The notes under the pieces were generated by a model that made no database searches, had not been told where the DNA came from, and saw only the letters and a list, made by a program, of their open reading frames with translations. A stretch of 64,000 bases of DNA from positions 868,001 to 932,000 of the forward strand of contig NZ_LT629758.1 in NCBI RefSeq assembly GCF_900104725.1. The letters are read 5' to 3'. Shown piece after piece: positions 34,632 through 45,800 of the stretch. This stretch comes from Actinoplanes derwentensis. GTDB lineage: Bacteria > Actinomycetota > Actinomycetes > Mycobacteriales > Micromonosporaceae. The position numbers and the translations under genes are program-made. Numbering within the stretch: position 1 is the first letter of the stretch; each line of letters opens with the position of its first letter.

Positions 34632-35885
34632 CTAGCCGATGACGCTGTCCGCCCAGGCGGGGTAGCCGGCGGCGAGGACCGCGGCCACCCCGGCGGTGGG
34701 CTGGTCGATGCGCAGGCCGCCGGTCACGGCCCGGTGGGCGGCCTCGGCCATGGCGGAGGGTGAGGAGCCGGCGTCCAGCAAGGTCTGGATGAACGACGGC
34801 TGTCCGCTGTTGATCAGGACCGGGATGTCGCCCGACGCTCGGATCGCGGGGATCAGGGTCTCGTCCGTGATCTCCACGATCCGAGCGTCGGGGGTGAAGA
34901 ACACCGCCGCCAATGGGTTCGCGACGATCTGCGGGAAAGTGCGGGTGCCGGGCGATGAACGTACCGGCGCAAGGCTTTTAGGGATTGTGGCTGTCGACCG
35001 CAACGCGTAGAAGAAGCGGGCCAGCGCCGGGAACTCGGGGGCGGCCAGCAGTGCCAGGCAGGCCTCCGTCTCGATCGTGAACGCCTCGTGCAGCGGGGCC
35101 GCCGCGCTTCGTGCCGCCACGTCCAGCACTGTCGCCAAAACGCGCACCGGGGAACCCTGGGAACGGCGGTTCACCTCGTCGGCGAGGCCGGATGGCACGG
35201 TTGTGCCGCCGGGGATCCGGTAGCCGGGGCGGTCCCAGCGCTGGGTGAAGTGGCCGGGCGGCTTGGCCAGCACCCACGTTCTGGCGGTGGTGACCACGTC
35301 GTCGGCCAGCTCGTCGACCAAGCCGGCGGCCAGGGCCTGTTCCGGGTGGTAGACGGTGCCGGGGCCGACGATGTCGAGGACCGTCGCGGCGATGCCGAAC
35401 ATCCGGGTCACGCGGACCGTGCCGCCGCCCGCGGGGAGGATGCCCATTCCGGTTTCGGCGAGCGCCCACACGACCGCCGGATCGGTCGGGCCGACGCGGT
35501 AGTGGCAGGCCAGGGCCAGTTCGAAGCCGCCGCCGAGGGCGGAGCCGTTGAGGGCGGCGGCGACCGGGCGGCCCAGGGTCTCCAGGCGGCGGGCCTGGTC
35601 ACGCAGTGGGACCAGCAGCTCGTACGTGCCGGCTGCCTCGTCGGGGGTGATCTCGCTGGGTTCGAAGTCGGGGCCGGCGATGAAGGAACGTTTCGCTGAG
35701 GTGAGGACGACGCCGCGCAGCCGGTCGAGGTGCTCGGTGAGGTCGTCGAGGCAGGCATCAAGGCCGTCGAAGTGGCGCTGGTTGAGCATGTTGGCGGTGC
35801 GGCCGGGGTCGTCGAGGGTCACGGTGACGACGCCGTCGCTGTCCCAGGACCAGCGCGCCGACCCTGATTGTTGGATGGTTGTCAT
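34632..35885 (-). CDS. Enoyl-CoA hydratase/isomerase family protein with unusual C-terminal half
   Basis: 417 residues. The N-terminal part (about 10-200) is a crotonase fold like the first domain of FadJ-type fatty-acid oxidation proteins: GVVTVTLDDPGRTANMLN, GVVLTSAKRSFIAGPDF, NGSALGGGFELALACHYRV, and GILPAGGGTVRVTRMFG with the catalytic Glu region changed. Residues about 200-290 resemble the FadJ linker. The rest does not look like a normal 3-hydroxyacyl-CoA dehydrogenase: no GxGxxG site is visible. The start ATG lies under the ArsR operator. Confidence 0.8.
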   Translation of the reverse strand: MTTIQQSGSARWSWDSDGVVTVTLDDPGRTANMLNQRHFDGLDACLDDLTEHLDRLRGVVLTSAKRSFIAGPDFEPSEITPDEAAGTYELLVPLRDQARRLETLGRPVAAALNGSALGGGFELALACHYRVGPTDPAVVWALAETGMGILPAGGGTVRVTRMFGIAATVLDIVGPGTVYHPEQALAAGLVDELADDVVTTARTWVLAKPPGHFTQRWDRPGYRIPGGTTVPSGLADEVNRRSQGSPVRVLATVLDVAARSAAAPLHEAFTIETEACLALLAAPEFPALARFFYALRSTATIPKSLAPVRSSPGTRTFPQIVANPLAAVFFTPDARIVEITDETLIPAIRASGDIPVLINSGQPSFIQTLLDAGSSPSAMAEAAHRAVTGGLRIDQPTAGVAAVLAAGYPAWADSVIG

Positions 35886-35908
35886 ACCGTCAACGTAGGC
35901 GACGGTAT
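35884..35908. promoter_or_regulatory. Palindromic ArsR-type operator over the crotonase start
   Basis: ATACCGTC-N9-GACGGTAT is a perfect 8-bp inverted repeat between the divergent crotonase and ArsR-type genes. Its left arm overlaps the crotonase start codon. A further ACGGTAT half site lies at about 35921-35928, 9 bases before the ArsR start. Binding would block both genes. Confidence 0.75.
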
Positions 35909-35936
35909 GACGGATGCCCAACGGTATGGTGGTGGC

Positions 35937-36272
35937 ATGGAGATCGCCGACGTGACGATGGTGGACGTGCTGCGGGCGGTCGCCGACCCGATCCGGCTGC
36001 GCATCGTTCAGGTGCTCGCCGACGGGAAGCCGCACGGCAAATGCGGCGAGCACTGGGACTTCGGCGTGCACAAGTCGACCATGACGCATCATTTCCGCAC
36101 GCTGCGCGAAGCCGGCCTGACCCGAACCGTGGTGACCGGCCGCACCCACACCATCGAACTACGCCGCGCCGAACTCGACGCCCGTTTCCCCGGCCTGATC
36201 GACGCCCTGATCGCCGGTAGTCAGGAGACCGCGTCCGCGAGCATGTCGAGCTTCTCCCGTACGGCGGACTGA
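35937..36272 (+). CDS. ArsR-like winged-helix repressor
   Basis: 111 residues. ADPIRLRIVQVLADGKPHGKCGEHW and HKSTMTHHFRTLREAGLTRTVVTGRTHTIELRRAELDARFPGL form an ArsR-type winged helix. Two Cys/His-type residues near the start of the recognition region (Cys in GKCGEHW) could bind a ligand, but no classical metal site is evident. It is divergent from the crotonase gene, with a clear operator between. Its 3' end overlaps the convergent lipoprotein-like gene by 52 bases. An ATG at 35907 is an alternative start. Confidence 0.87.
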   Translation: MEIADVTMVDVLRAVADPIRLRIVQVLADGKPHGKCGEHWDFGVHKSTMTHHFRTLREAGLTRTVVTGRTHTIELRRAELDARFPGLIDALIAGSQETASASMSSFSRTAD

Positions 36273-36799
36273 ATCTCCTCGGTGGCCGAAGCGTCGATGA
36301 CCTGGACGTTGGGCGCGGGTGTGCCGTCACCGACAGTGATGAAGGGGATGTCCGGGAACGTCGCCGCGTGCAGGGCGACCGCGCCGGCCGGAGCCTCGCC
36401 GACGGCGATGATCGTGCCGCAGCGGGAACCGGCCAGGGAGGCCAGATAGCCGGCGGCGTTCTCCGGCGTCTGCGGGTCGCTGACCCGCAGACGTTGAACG
36501 CGGACCAGAGTGTCCACTGAAGCCGCCTGCATCGTTGCCCAGACCGATGCGGCCGGCTCGGCGGTGACGCCCCGGTTGTCGGTGAGCAGACAGGCGGTGG
36601 CGTCGAGGTAAACGCGCTGACGGGGTGACTCTGGCCACAATGCCCAGACGCCGACGGTCACCGCGACCGCTGCGGCGACACCGGCCGCGGTCCACCCGAG
36701 AGCCTTGCGGGTGAAGACCTTTTCGCTGATCAGTGGCCAGGTCGACAGTGGTCGCGAGATTTCCGGCGCACGGCTCGCCGACCTTGTGTTGCGGGACAT
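36221..36799 (-). CDS. Membrane-anchored BMP/PnrA-like protein (short)
   Basis: 192 residues. A single membrane segment (about 33-53) follows a basic cytoplasmic N-terminus. The outer part resembles the ligand-binding fold of BMP/PnrA-type proteins: RVYLDATACLLTDNRGVTAEP, SVDTLVRVQRLRVSDPQTPENAAGYLASLAGSRCGTIIAVGE and FPDIPFITVGDG. It is much shorter than a typical binding protein, so only one lobe may be present. No ABC transporter is adjacent. Confidence 0.65.
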   Translation of the reverse strand: MSRNTRSASRAPEISRPLSTWPLISEKVFTRKALGWTAAGVAAAVAVTVGVWALWPESPRQRVYLDATACLLTDNRGVTAEPAASVWATMQAASVDTLVRVQRLRVSDPQTPENAAGYLASLAGSRCGTIIAVGEAPAGAVALHAATFPDIPFITVGDGTPAPNVQVIDASATEEIQSAVREKLDMLADAVS

Positions 36800-36890
36800 C
36801 GACGGAGAGTATGCAGGTCTTCACCAGCAAATCAAGATCTTGCAGTGATCGATAAGTTTCGCGCATGCTTCGCCGACCTTTGAGGAAACT

Positions 36891-39800
36891 GTGAGAGCGG
36901 GGCTCACTATGAGGCGGCGGATTGCTGTCTTCACTGCATTGACCGTCGGCCTGTCGTTGGGCGTGCCGCCGGAGGTGATTCCGGACAACGGTGGCTGGCC
37001 GGTGTCTGGTCTGCTGGCCGTCCTGCGGCAGGCGCCGGCGCTCGCCGACGTGGTCGGCGCACCGGTGCAGAAGGTCTTCGGTGATCCGGCCGACACCGAT
37101 CACTACGTGTCATCGGCGGAGACCGGCGCGAATGTCGGCGCGGGCCAGAAGGCCGGCCGCAAAGCCGGCATCGTGGACCCGGAGCCGCCGGTCCGGCCGG
37201 AGTCCAAGCCGTTCACCACCGCGCCGCGGCCCGGTGACGAGAACAGCTTCGACGAGAAGCTCAGCGAGCGGCTGCCGGAGAAGTCCACGGCGACCTACAC
37301 CGAGTACGAGAACGCGGACGGCTCGTTCACCCGGCGCGTCTACGAGTCCCGGGTCAACTTCAAGGCCGCGGACGGCTCGTACCAGCCGATCGACCCGAAC
37401 CTCACCAAGCGCGGCGACCGCCTCGAAGCCGGCCCGAACTCCATCGACGTGAGCCTCGGCGCGACGGGAGCCGGCGCCCCCGCCGTGGCTGCCCGCAGTG
37501 CCGCTCTCGCCTCCGCCGACGAGTCGCTCGCCTCGGTGACCACGGCGTCCGGCCACACCCTGTCCTGGAACCTGGCCGGCGCTGCCCCGGTGCAGGCGGT
37601 GGTGGACGGCCAGACCGCGACGTACCCGGAGATCCTGCCCGGCACCGACCTGGAGCTGCGGTCGCTGAACGACGGTCTGAAAGAGACCATCATCCTCAAG
37701 TCGCCGGCCGCCGGGAACGAGTGGCTGTTCCCGCTGAAGATGGACGGCCTCACCGCGAAGAAGCAGGCCGACGGCTCCCTCGACCTGGTCACCGCCGACG
37801 GCACGGTGGCGATGCGGGTGCCGCTCGGTTACATGGAGGACTCGAAGGTCGACCCGCAGTCGGGTGCCTCGGCCGAGTCGTCCGAGGTGCACTACGAGCT
37901 GGTGACCGCCGACGGCGGCCCGGCGCTCAAGGTGACCGCCGACGCGAACTGGCTCAACGACCCGGCACGTCAGTACCCGGTCCGGGTCGACCCCACCTTG
38001 GAGACCAGGGACTCCGGTGACGTGTTCACCGACAACAGCACCACCACCACGAACCACAACGGCGACGACCTGGTGGTCGGCACATGGAACGGTGGTGACA
38101 CCCGGTCTCGCTCGTTCATCCACTTCGACGAGTTCGACAACGACGGGTTGATGGGCACCCAGATCAAGTCCGCGAAGCTCGGCCTGTGGCACTCCTGGTC
38201 GTACAACTGCACCAATGAGATGCCGGTCTACGTCCGCCGGATCACCAAGACCTGGACGGTCGGGGCGATCGTGGAGGCGGGCGGCACGCTCGCCTCCGGG
38301 CCCACCTACTCGGCGCCGATCGCCGCGTGGGTGATCGGGAACAACAAGCCGGCCTGTGAGAACACCGGCAGTGACCCGTCCAAGGGCGCGCGGCGCGCGG
38401 TGTCGCTGCCGGTGGACGTCTTTCAAGGGTGGTCCAGCAAGGACTTCCCGAACTTCGGCCTGGCGCTGACCGCGTCGGAGACCAACTCCGCCGGGTTCAA
38501 GCGGTTCACCTCGGCCAACTACGGCGGCGCGGATTACGACCCCTACCTCGAACTGACCTACGACGACAACGCCGAGCCGCAGGTCAACGAGCAGTACCCG
38601 GCGTACGGGGCGACGACGGCGACGCTGACGCCGGAGCTGATCGCGGACGCCGTCGATCCCGACAACTGGCCGAAGACCCTGACGTACAAGTTCGTGGTCT
38701 ACGACAAGGACGGCAAGACCGTCCTCGCCGACTCGGGCGATCCCACCGCCAAGCCGTCCTGGACCGTACCGGCAGGCAAGCTGAAGTGGAACGAGACCTA
38801 CTACTGGACCGTCAAGATCACTGACGGTCTGCTGAACAACGAGAAGTACCTGATCAAGAACGCGCTGTCCACGCCGGTGCCGCAGCCACCGATCACCTCT
38901 GGGCTGTCGCAGAACTCCGAGCAGGGCTTCGACCCGGTGATCGGCAACTACACCACCACCGTCCGGGACGCGATGGTCACCACCGTCGGCCCGCCGCTGG
39001 AGATCGTCCGGTCGTACAACAGCACCGACCACCGTACCGATCAGGCCTTCGGCGCCGGGTGGTCCAGCCTGCTCGACGCGCGGATCACCGAGAAGCCGGT
39101 CGCGGTCAGCGGCTCGACCATTCTCAACACCGTCGTGGTCACCTACCCGACCGGGCGTGAGCTGGCCTTCGGCAACGACAACGGGACCTGGTCCTCGCCG
39201 GCCGGCAAGGCCACCACCCTGATCCCGATCACCTCCGGGACCATCCGTGGCTACCGGTTGACCGAGAAGGACGGCACCGCCTACGAGTTCCTCGGCGCGG
39301 CCACCGACACCACGCTGCGGCTGGTCAGCGTCACCGACGGCGGCGGGCGGATCCAGAAGATCCACTACGCCGGTGGCCTGCCGACGGCGATCGAGGCCGC
39401 GTCCGGCCGGACCCTCACGATGGAGTGGACCACCACCACGCCCGCACGGGTGAAACAGGTGAGAACCGACCAGGCCGTCGTCGGCGACCCGGGTTCCGCG
39501 AACGTCTGGACCTACCAGTACACCGGCGGCAGCCTGACCAAGGTCTGTCCGCCGACCGGCTCGGCGAAGTGCCACGAATACTCATACGACGCCACCGGAT
39601 CGCTCTACCAGAACGCGGTCGTCGACGCCCGGCCGCACTCGTACTGGCGGCTCAACGAGACCACCGGAACCCGGGCCGAGAGCAGCACGGTCAGCAACGG
39701 CGGCGCCGACGTCGGCACGTACAGCACCGGGGTGTCCCTCGGTGTGCCGGGCCCGCTGGCCGGAACGACCTCCACCGCGGCCGGTTTCAACGGCACCAAC

Positions 39801-42800
39801 TCCCAGGTGCTGCTGCCCGCCAAGATGTCCGGTGACTGGTCGAACCAGGCGATCAGCATGTGGGTCAAGGCCGACGGAACCGACACCGGTGTCCTCTACG
39901 GGCAGTCCCAGGAGAAGCAGGACTCGACCGCGGGCAACACCAACACCGCCTACAACCCGACGTTGTACGTGGGATCCGACGGTCACCTGATGGGCGGCTT
40001 CCCGAAGGCCCTCAAACGGAACACGCCGACCACCCTGACCGTGACGTCCGACGGGAAGTGCCTCACCTTCGACGGTGACACCGGTTTCATCACCGAGACC
40101 TGCACCGGCGTGGCTGCTCAGCTGTTCACCTGGATGAGCAACGGCCAGATCCGGGTGACCACGAGTGGTGTCACCCGCTGCATGCAGGCCACCGTCTCGG
40201 AGACCCGGATCATCACCTCCAAGGTGCTGGCCAGCACCACCTGCTCCACCAACAACGAGGCGCAGAACTGGGACGTACGGGCGAACGGGCAGATCGTCAG
40301 CAACCTCATGTACCAGTGCATGCAGGCCGGCTACCCGACACTGACACCTCCCGTGCCCGCCGTCGCCGGTGTGGCGGCCGCCGCCGCAGCCGATCCCGAC
40401 CTCGCCGATGAGGTCGAGGAGTACATGCCGTTCATGCACACGGAGGCCTGCGCCACCAGTACACCCAGGGCGCAGCAGACCTTCGTGCCGCGGGTGCACA
40501 GCGCACTGGACTCCGGTGTCAGCGTGCGCGACGGCAAGTGGCACCACGTCCTGCTGTCCGCCTCGGGCAACAAGCAGGAGCTGTACCTGGACGGCGCCGA
40601 GGTCGCCCGTGAGGACGGCATCGTCGTCCAGGACATGAGCGCTCAGTCGTCGTACCTCGGCAAGGGTTTCGTCGGTGGTGGCTGGCCGAACCAGCCGCAT
40701 CCGAACACGACCAGCAACAGGGGCACCCGCGACTACTTCACCGGAGTCGTCGCCGAGGCGGCCCTCTTCGACAACTCGATCAACGCGGCGACGGCGAAGT
40801 ACCTCGCGGAGGCCGGCAAGCACCCGGCGGTCCCGCTGCTGACCGCGGTGACCAAGCCGTCCGGGAAGTCCGGCGCGAAGATCAGCTACGACGCCCGGAC
40901 CAGCCGGGTCACCCAGGTCACCGACGGCAACGGCTCGGTCTGGACGCCGAAGGCCCCGGAGATCTCCAAGACCACCAAGGTGTACGAGAGCGCCGTGCTC
41001 GGTGGCGCGCCGACGAACTACTGGCGGATGGCCGAGAGCAGCGGCAGCACGGCGGTGAACCAGGTCAACGGGCAGGACGCCGCCTACAACGTGGTCGGGC
41101 TCGGTGCCGTGAACGGTCCGTTCGGGGACGCGGGTAAGGCGGGCACCTTCAACGGCACCACCTCGTACCTCGCGCTTCCACCGGGGCTGGCGCCGCCGTC
41201 CGCCACCGACGCGGCCAAGGCCGGCACCAGCTCGATCTCACTCTGGTTCAGCACGACCGGCGCCCGGCAGCCGCTGCTCGGCCCGAAGGCCAGCAGCCTG
41301 ACGTCCACGCTCCGCCACCACTTCCCGACCCTGTGGATCACCACGGACGGCAAGCTCCGCGGTTTGGCGCCGAACGCGGTGCCGACCGGGCCGATCAACT
41401 CCATCGGTGTCAAGGGCAAGTGCATCGACCTCGCCGGCGACAGTTCCGCCAACGGCACGAAGGTCGAGATCCGGACCTGTGACGGATCCGCCGCGCAGAA
41501 CTGGAGCATCGTCCCGACGGGCGCGCTCGCCACGACGTTCACCGTCCAGGCGTTCGGCAAATGCATCACCCCGTACGGCGGCGGCACCGCCAACAGCACC
41601 GAACTGACCCTGTGGACCTGCAACAACAGCACATCCCAGCACTGGCAGGCCGATTCCGGCGGGCTCCGCAACTTCAACGCCTTCGACAAGTGCATCGACA
41701 ACCCCGGGACGTCCACGACGGACGGGAAGGTCCTCACGCTGTTCGACTGCAACGCCAGCTCCGCGCAGACCTGGCTGCCGTCGCTGACCAGCAAGGGGAA
41801 GGTCAACGACGGCAAGTGGCACCACGCCGTGCTGACCACCGACGGGACCACCCAGTCGCTGTACGTCGACGGTGAACTGGCGCAGTCGTCGACCAGCCAC
41901 CAGCCGATGGGCGTCGCCGACCAGACGCTGCAGTACACCCTCGGGGCCGGCTACGCGGAAGACGCCTCCGGCAACTTCTACTACCTCGACCAGGATGTCA
42001 CCAGCTACTTCAAGGGGACCGTCGGCGAGGTGGCCACCTACCGCTCGCCGATCGACGCGAGCCAGGCGTCCTACCAGTTCCGGGCCCGGGACGCGGCGTC
42101 CGGGAAGTCGGCCGGCGAGGTCGGCTACGCCATCGAGGGCCCGGACGGCGCCACCACCCGGGTCGTCAACGACCTGATCCACGGTCGCAAGGTCGCCGAC
42201 GTGGACGCCCTGCAGAACGTGACCCGGTACGGCTACGGCGGTAAGGGCAACCTGCGCACGGTCACCGACGCCAACGGCAACATGACCGTCAACGAGCACG
42301 ACGAGCGCGGCAACGTGGTCTCGGTGACGACCTGCCAGGACCGGTCGGCGGGCAACTGTTCCACCTCGTACTCCAGCTACTGGCTGGACAAGGACGCCCC
42401 GGCCGACGTCCGTAACGACAAGGTGATCGCCCAGCGTGGTCCCGGGTCGACGTCGATCACCGACAACCGGTACCTGACGACGTACGCGTACGACACGAAC
42501 GGCAACCGGATCAGCGAAGTCGACCCGCTCGGCCGGAGCACCACGGTCAGCTACACCAAGACCGGCTCGAAGGACGGCGCCGCCGACGGCATCGCCACCA
42601 AACCGGGGCTGCCGTGGCGGGTCGTCAAGCCCGACGGTGGTGTGCAGACGATCCTGTACCACCCCAACGGTGACATCGCGAAGACGATCGATCCGGCGGG
42701 CGCCGCCACCGAGTACACGTACGACGGGCTCGGGCGCACGATCACCGAGACCGAGGCCGGTGACTCCCTGAACGATGTCGCCCCGGCGGTGACCACCTAC

Positions 42801-45800
42801 ACCCATGACCGGATGGACCGGGTCGTGACGGTGCGCACCCCGGAGTTCGAGAACAAGGTCACCGGGACGAAGCACAGCCCGCTCACCACCCTGACGTACG
42901 ACGACGACGGCCAGTTGCTGTCCGAGACGGTCACCGACTCCATTGCCGGTGGCGACGATCCGCGCACCGTCAGCTACGGCTACGACGACAACGGGATGCG
43001 GACCTCCGAGACCGACCAGAACAACAACACCACCAAGCTGAAGTACGACGGGTACGGCCGGGTGATCCGGCAGGAGCACCCGGACGGCACCGCCGTCGTG
43101 ACCAGGTTCGACGCGGCCGGCAACGAGCTGGCGACGATCGTCGACGACGGTGAACGGGAGATCACCGTCCGGGCGCTGGCCTACGACCCGGCCGGCCGGC
43201 TGGCCTCGGAGACCGACGCCAGCGGGGCACGCAACGAGTTCACGTACACCGACAACAACCTGCTCCTCACCGTCACGCGTAAGGCCGGCACGAGCGCGCA
43301 CGTGCTGGAGCGCAACACGTACGACGCCACCGGCAAGGTGACCAGCCAGGTCACCAACAACGGTGAGACCAAGACCGGCTACACCTACGACGTGGCCGGC
43401 CGGAACACCACCGCCGCCGTCGAGGTGAGCGAGTCCGGCAAGGCCACCGCCACCCGGACCACCAGCTTCGCCTACTCCACCGGCGACGACGTGGTCACCA
43501 CCAGGCTCAACTCGGGCGGCACGCTGCTCGCCGAGTCCGACAGCATGTACGACCGGCTCGGCCGGATTCAGCAGCAGACCACCTATCTGTCGAGCGCTCT
43601 GACCCCGACCCTGCGGTGGAAGCTGGACGAGACGTCCGGAACCACGGCCGCCGACGCCACCGGCAACAACACCGGCACCGTGACCGGGGCGGTCACCCTG
43701 ACGGCGGGGTCGGCGACGTTCGACGGCTCGGCGGGCTCGATCGCCGGGCAGCCGGCGGTCGACACCGAGCGGCCCTACACCGTCAGCGCCCTAGCCAAGA
43801 TCACCTCCGCCACGGCCGACCGGCCGGTGATCACGATGGGTGGTGACATCGGCAAACCGGCGCTGTCGGTCTTCTTCCACAAGGACACCCAGTCCTGGCA
43901 GATGAAGATGGCGGTCCGGGACGTCGCCGACGGCTCGACTCCCGAACTGCCGACGGCGTTCGCGTCCACCGGAACGGTCGGCACCGGCTGGGAGCACCTG
44001 GCCGTAGTCGTCAACCCGGCGACCCGAACCGCTCAGCTGTACGTCAACGGCACGGTCAAGGCGACGATCTCGACCACCAACCCGTTCAACAACCGGGCCA
44101 CCGATCTGACCGTCGGCGGTGCCTTCGCCGGGCAGATCGACGACGTCCGTACCTACCAGAAGGCCCTCACCGCGGCCCAGATCACCGAGATCGGCACCGG
44201 TGCGCAGCCGGCCGCCGACGCCCGGGTGAGCCGGACCACCTACCGCCTGTTGACGGACGGTTCGGTCGCCGGTGTCACCAACCCGAAGGGCAACACCACC
44301 ACCATCGAGTACGACGAGGTCGGCCGCCCGGTCACGACCTTGTTGCCGCTGGTCAAGCCCGACGGGGAGACGATTGCCCGGCGGCCGTACACCAAGGTCG
44401 GTTACAACACCTTCGGCGAGGTGACCGACCAGCTGGACCGCAACGGCAACGTGACCGTCAACGACTACGACGGTGTCGGCCGGATGGTGCAGTCGAAGTC
44501 CCCGACCTACCTGCTTCCGGGTACCGAGAACGAGACCCTGACCGCCACGAAGACGATCGAGTACAACGCGGTCGGTCAGATCCTGCGGACCACTGACCCG
44601 TACGGGGCCGAGACGGCGTACGAGTACGACAGCCTCGGCCGTACCACCAAGGTGGTAGCGCCGGACGACGGCGTGAGTACCTACACCTACGCCGACAACG
44701 GTGACCTGCTGTCGTACACCGACCCGAAGGGCGCGAAGGTCTCCACGACCTACGACTTCCTGGGCCGGACCCTGAACAGCACCGCCGAGGTGCGCCAGGA
44801 CGGCAAGTCCTACATCACCTCGTACGGGTACGGCGACAAACCGTGGCCGATCTCCATCACATCGCCCTCCGCCCTGGTCACCACGGCCACCTACAACAGC
44901 GTCGGCGAGCAGCTCTCGGTGGTCGACGCCGCGGGCAACACCACGAAGACGGAGTACGACGGCGCCGGCCGGCCGGTGAAGACGATCGCCGCCGACAACA
45001 CCTTCGCCACCGTCGCCTACGACTTCGCCGGGCGTACCGTCAGCTCCTCCGAGTACGCCGCCGGTGGTACCACCCCGTTGCGCACCCGGACGCAGACCTA
45101 CGACGTCGCCGGCAACCCGATCCGGGCCAGCAACGCCTACAGCAACGTCGCGGACAAGCACGAGACCGAGTTCGTGTACGACGTGCTCGGACAGCTGACC
45201 GAGCAGTATGAGCCGGTCAAGAACGGTCACACGATCAAGACGTCGTTCGGGTACGACGCCGCCGGCAACCGGACCAGTTTCAAAGACGGCCGCGGCAACG
45301 TCTTCGCCACCACGTACAACGCGTGGGGTCTGCCGGAGAGTCAGATCGAACCGGCCACCGCCTCGAACGGGACCGACCGGACCTTCACGTCGACCTACGA
45401 CGTGGGCGGCCGGATGGTGCGCCTGGACTCGCCCGGTGGGGTCTCCCTCACGTCCGAGTACGACGTGATGGGCCGGGTCACCACCAGCTCCGGCACCGGC
45501 GCCCAGGTGGCCACGGCGGATCGGAAGTACGCGTACGACCAGGCCGGGCGGATGACGTCGTTCACCGGTGCGGCGGGCGCGAACGAGATCACGTACGACG
45601 ACCGTGGTCTGGTCCGCTCCATCACCGGGGTCTCCGGTAACTCGTCCTACACGTACAACGCGGACGGCGCCGTGGCGTCGCGCAGCGATGCGGCCGGGAC
45701 GACGGCCTACGGCTACGACAAGGGCCGTCTGTCGACGTTGACGAACGGCACGACGTCCCTGGCGTACACCTACACCAACCTCAACCAGGTGCAGAGCATC

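Noticed and set aside
37110..39575. An 821-codon minus-strand open frame opposite the RHS N-terminal part
   Set aside because: Antisense shadow of the RHS coding frame with skewed composition.
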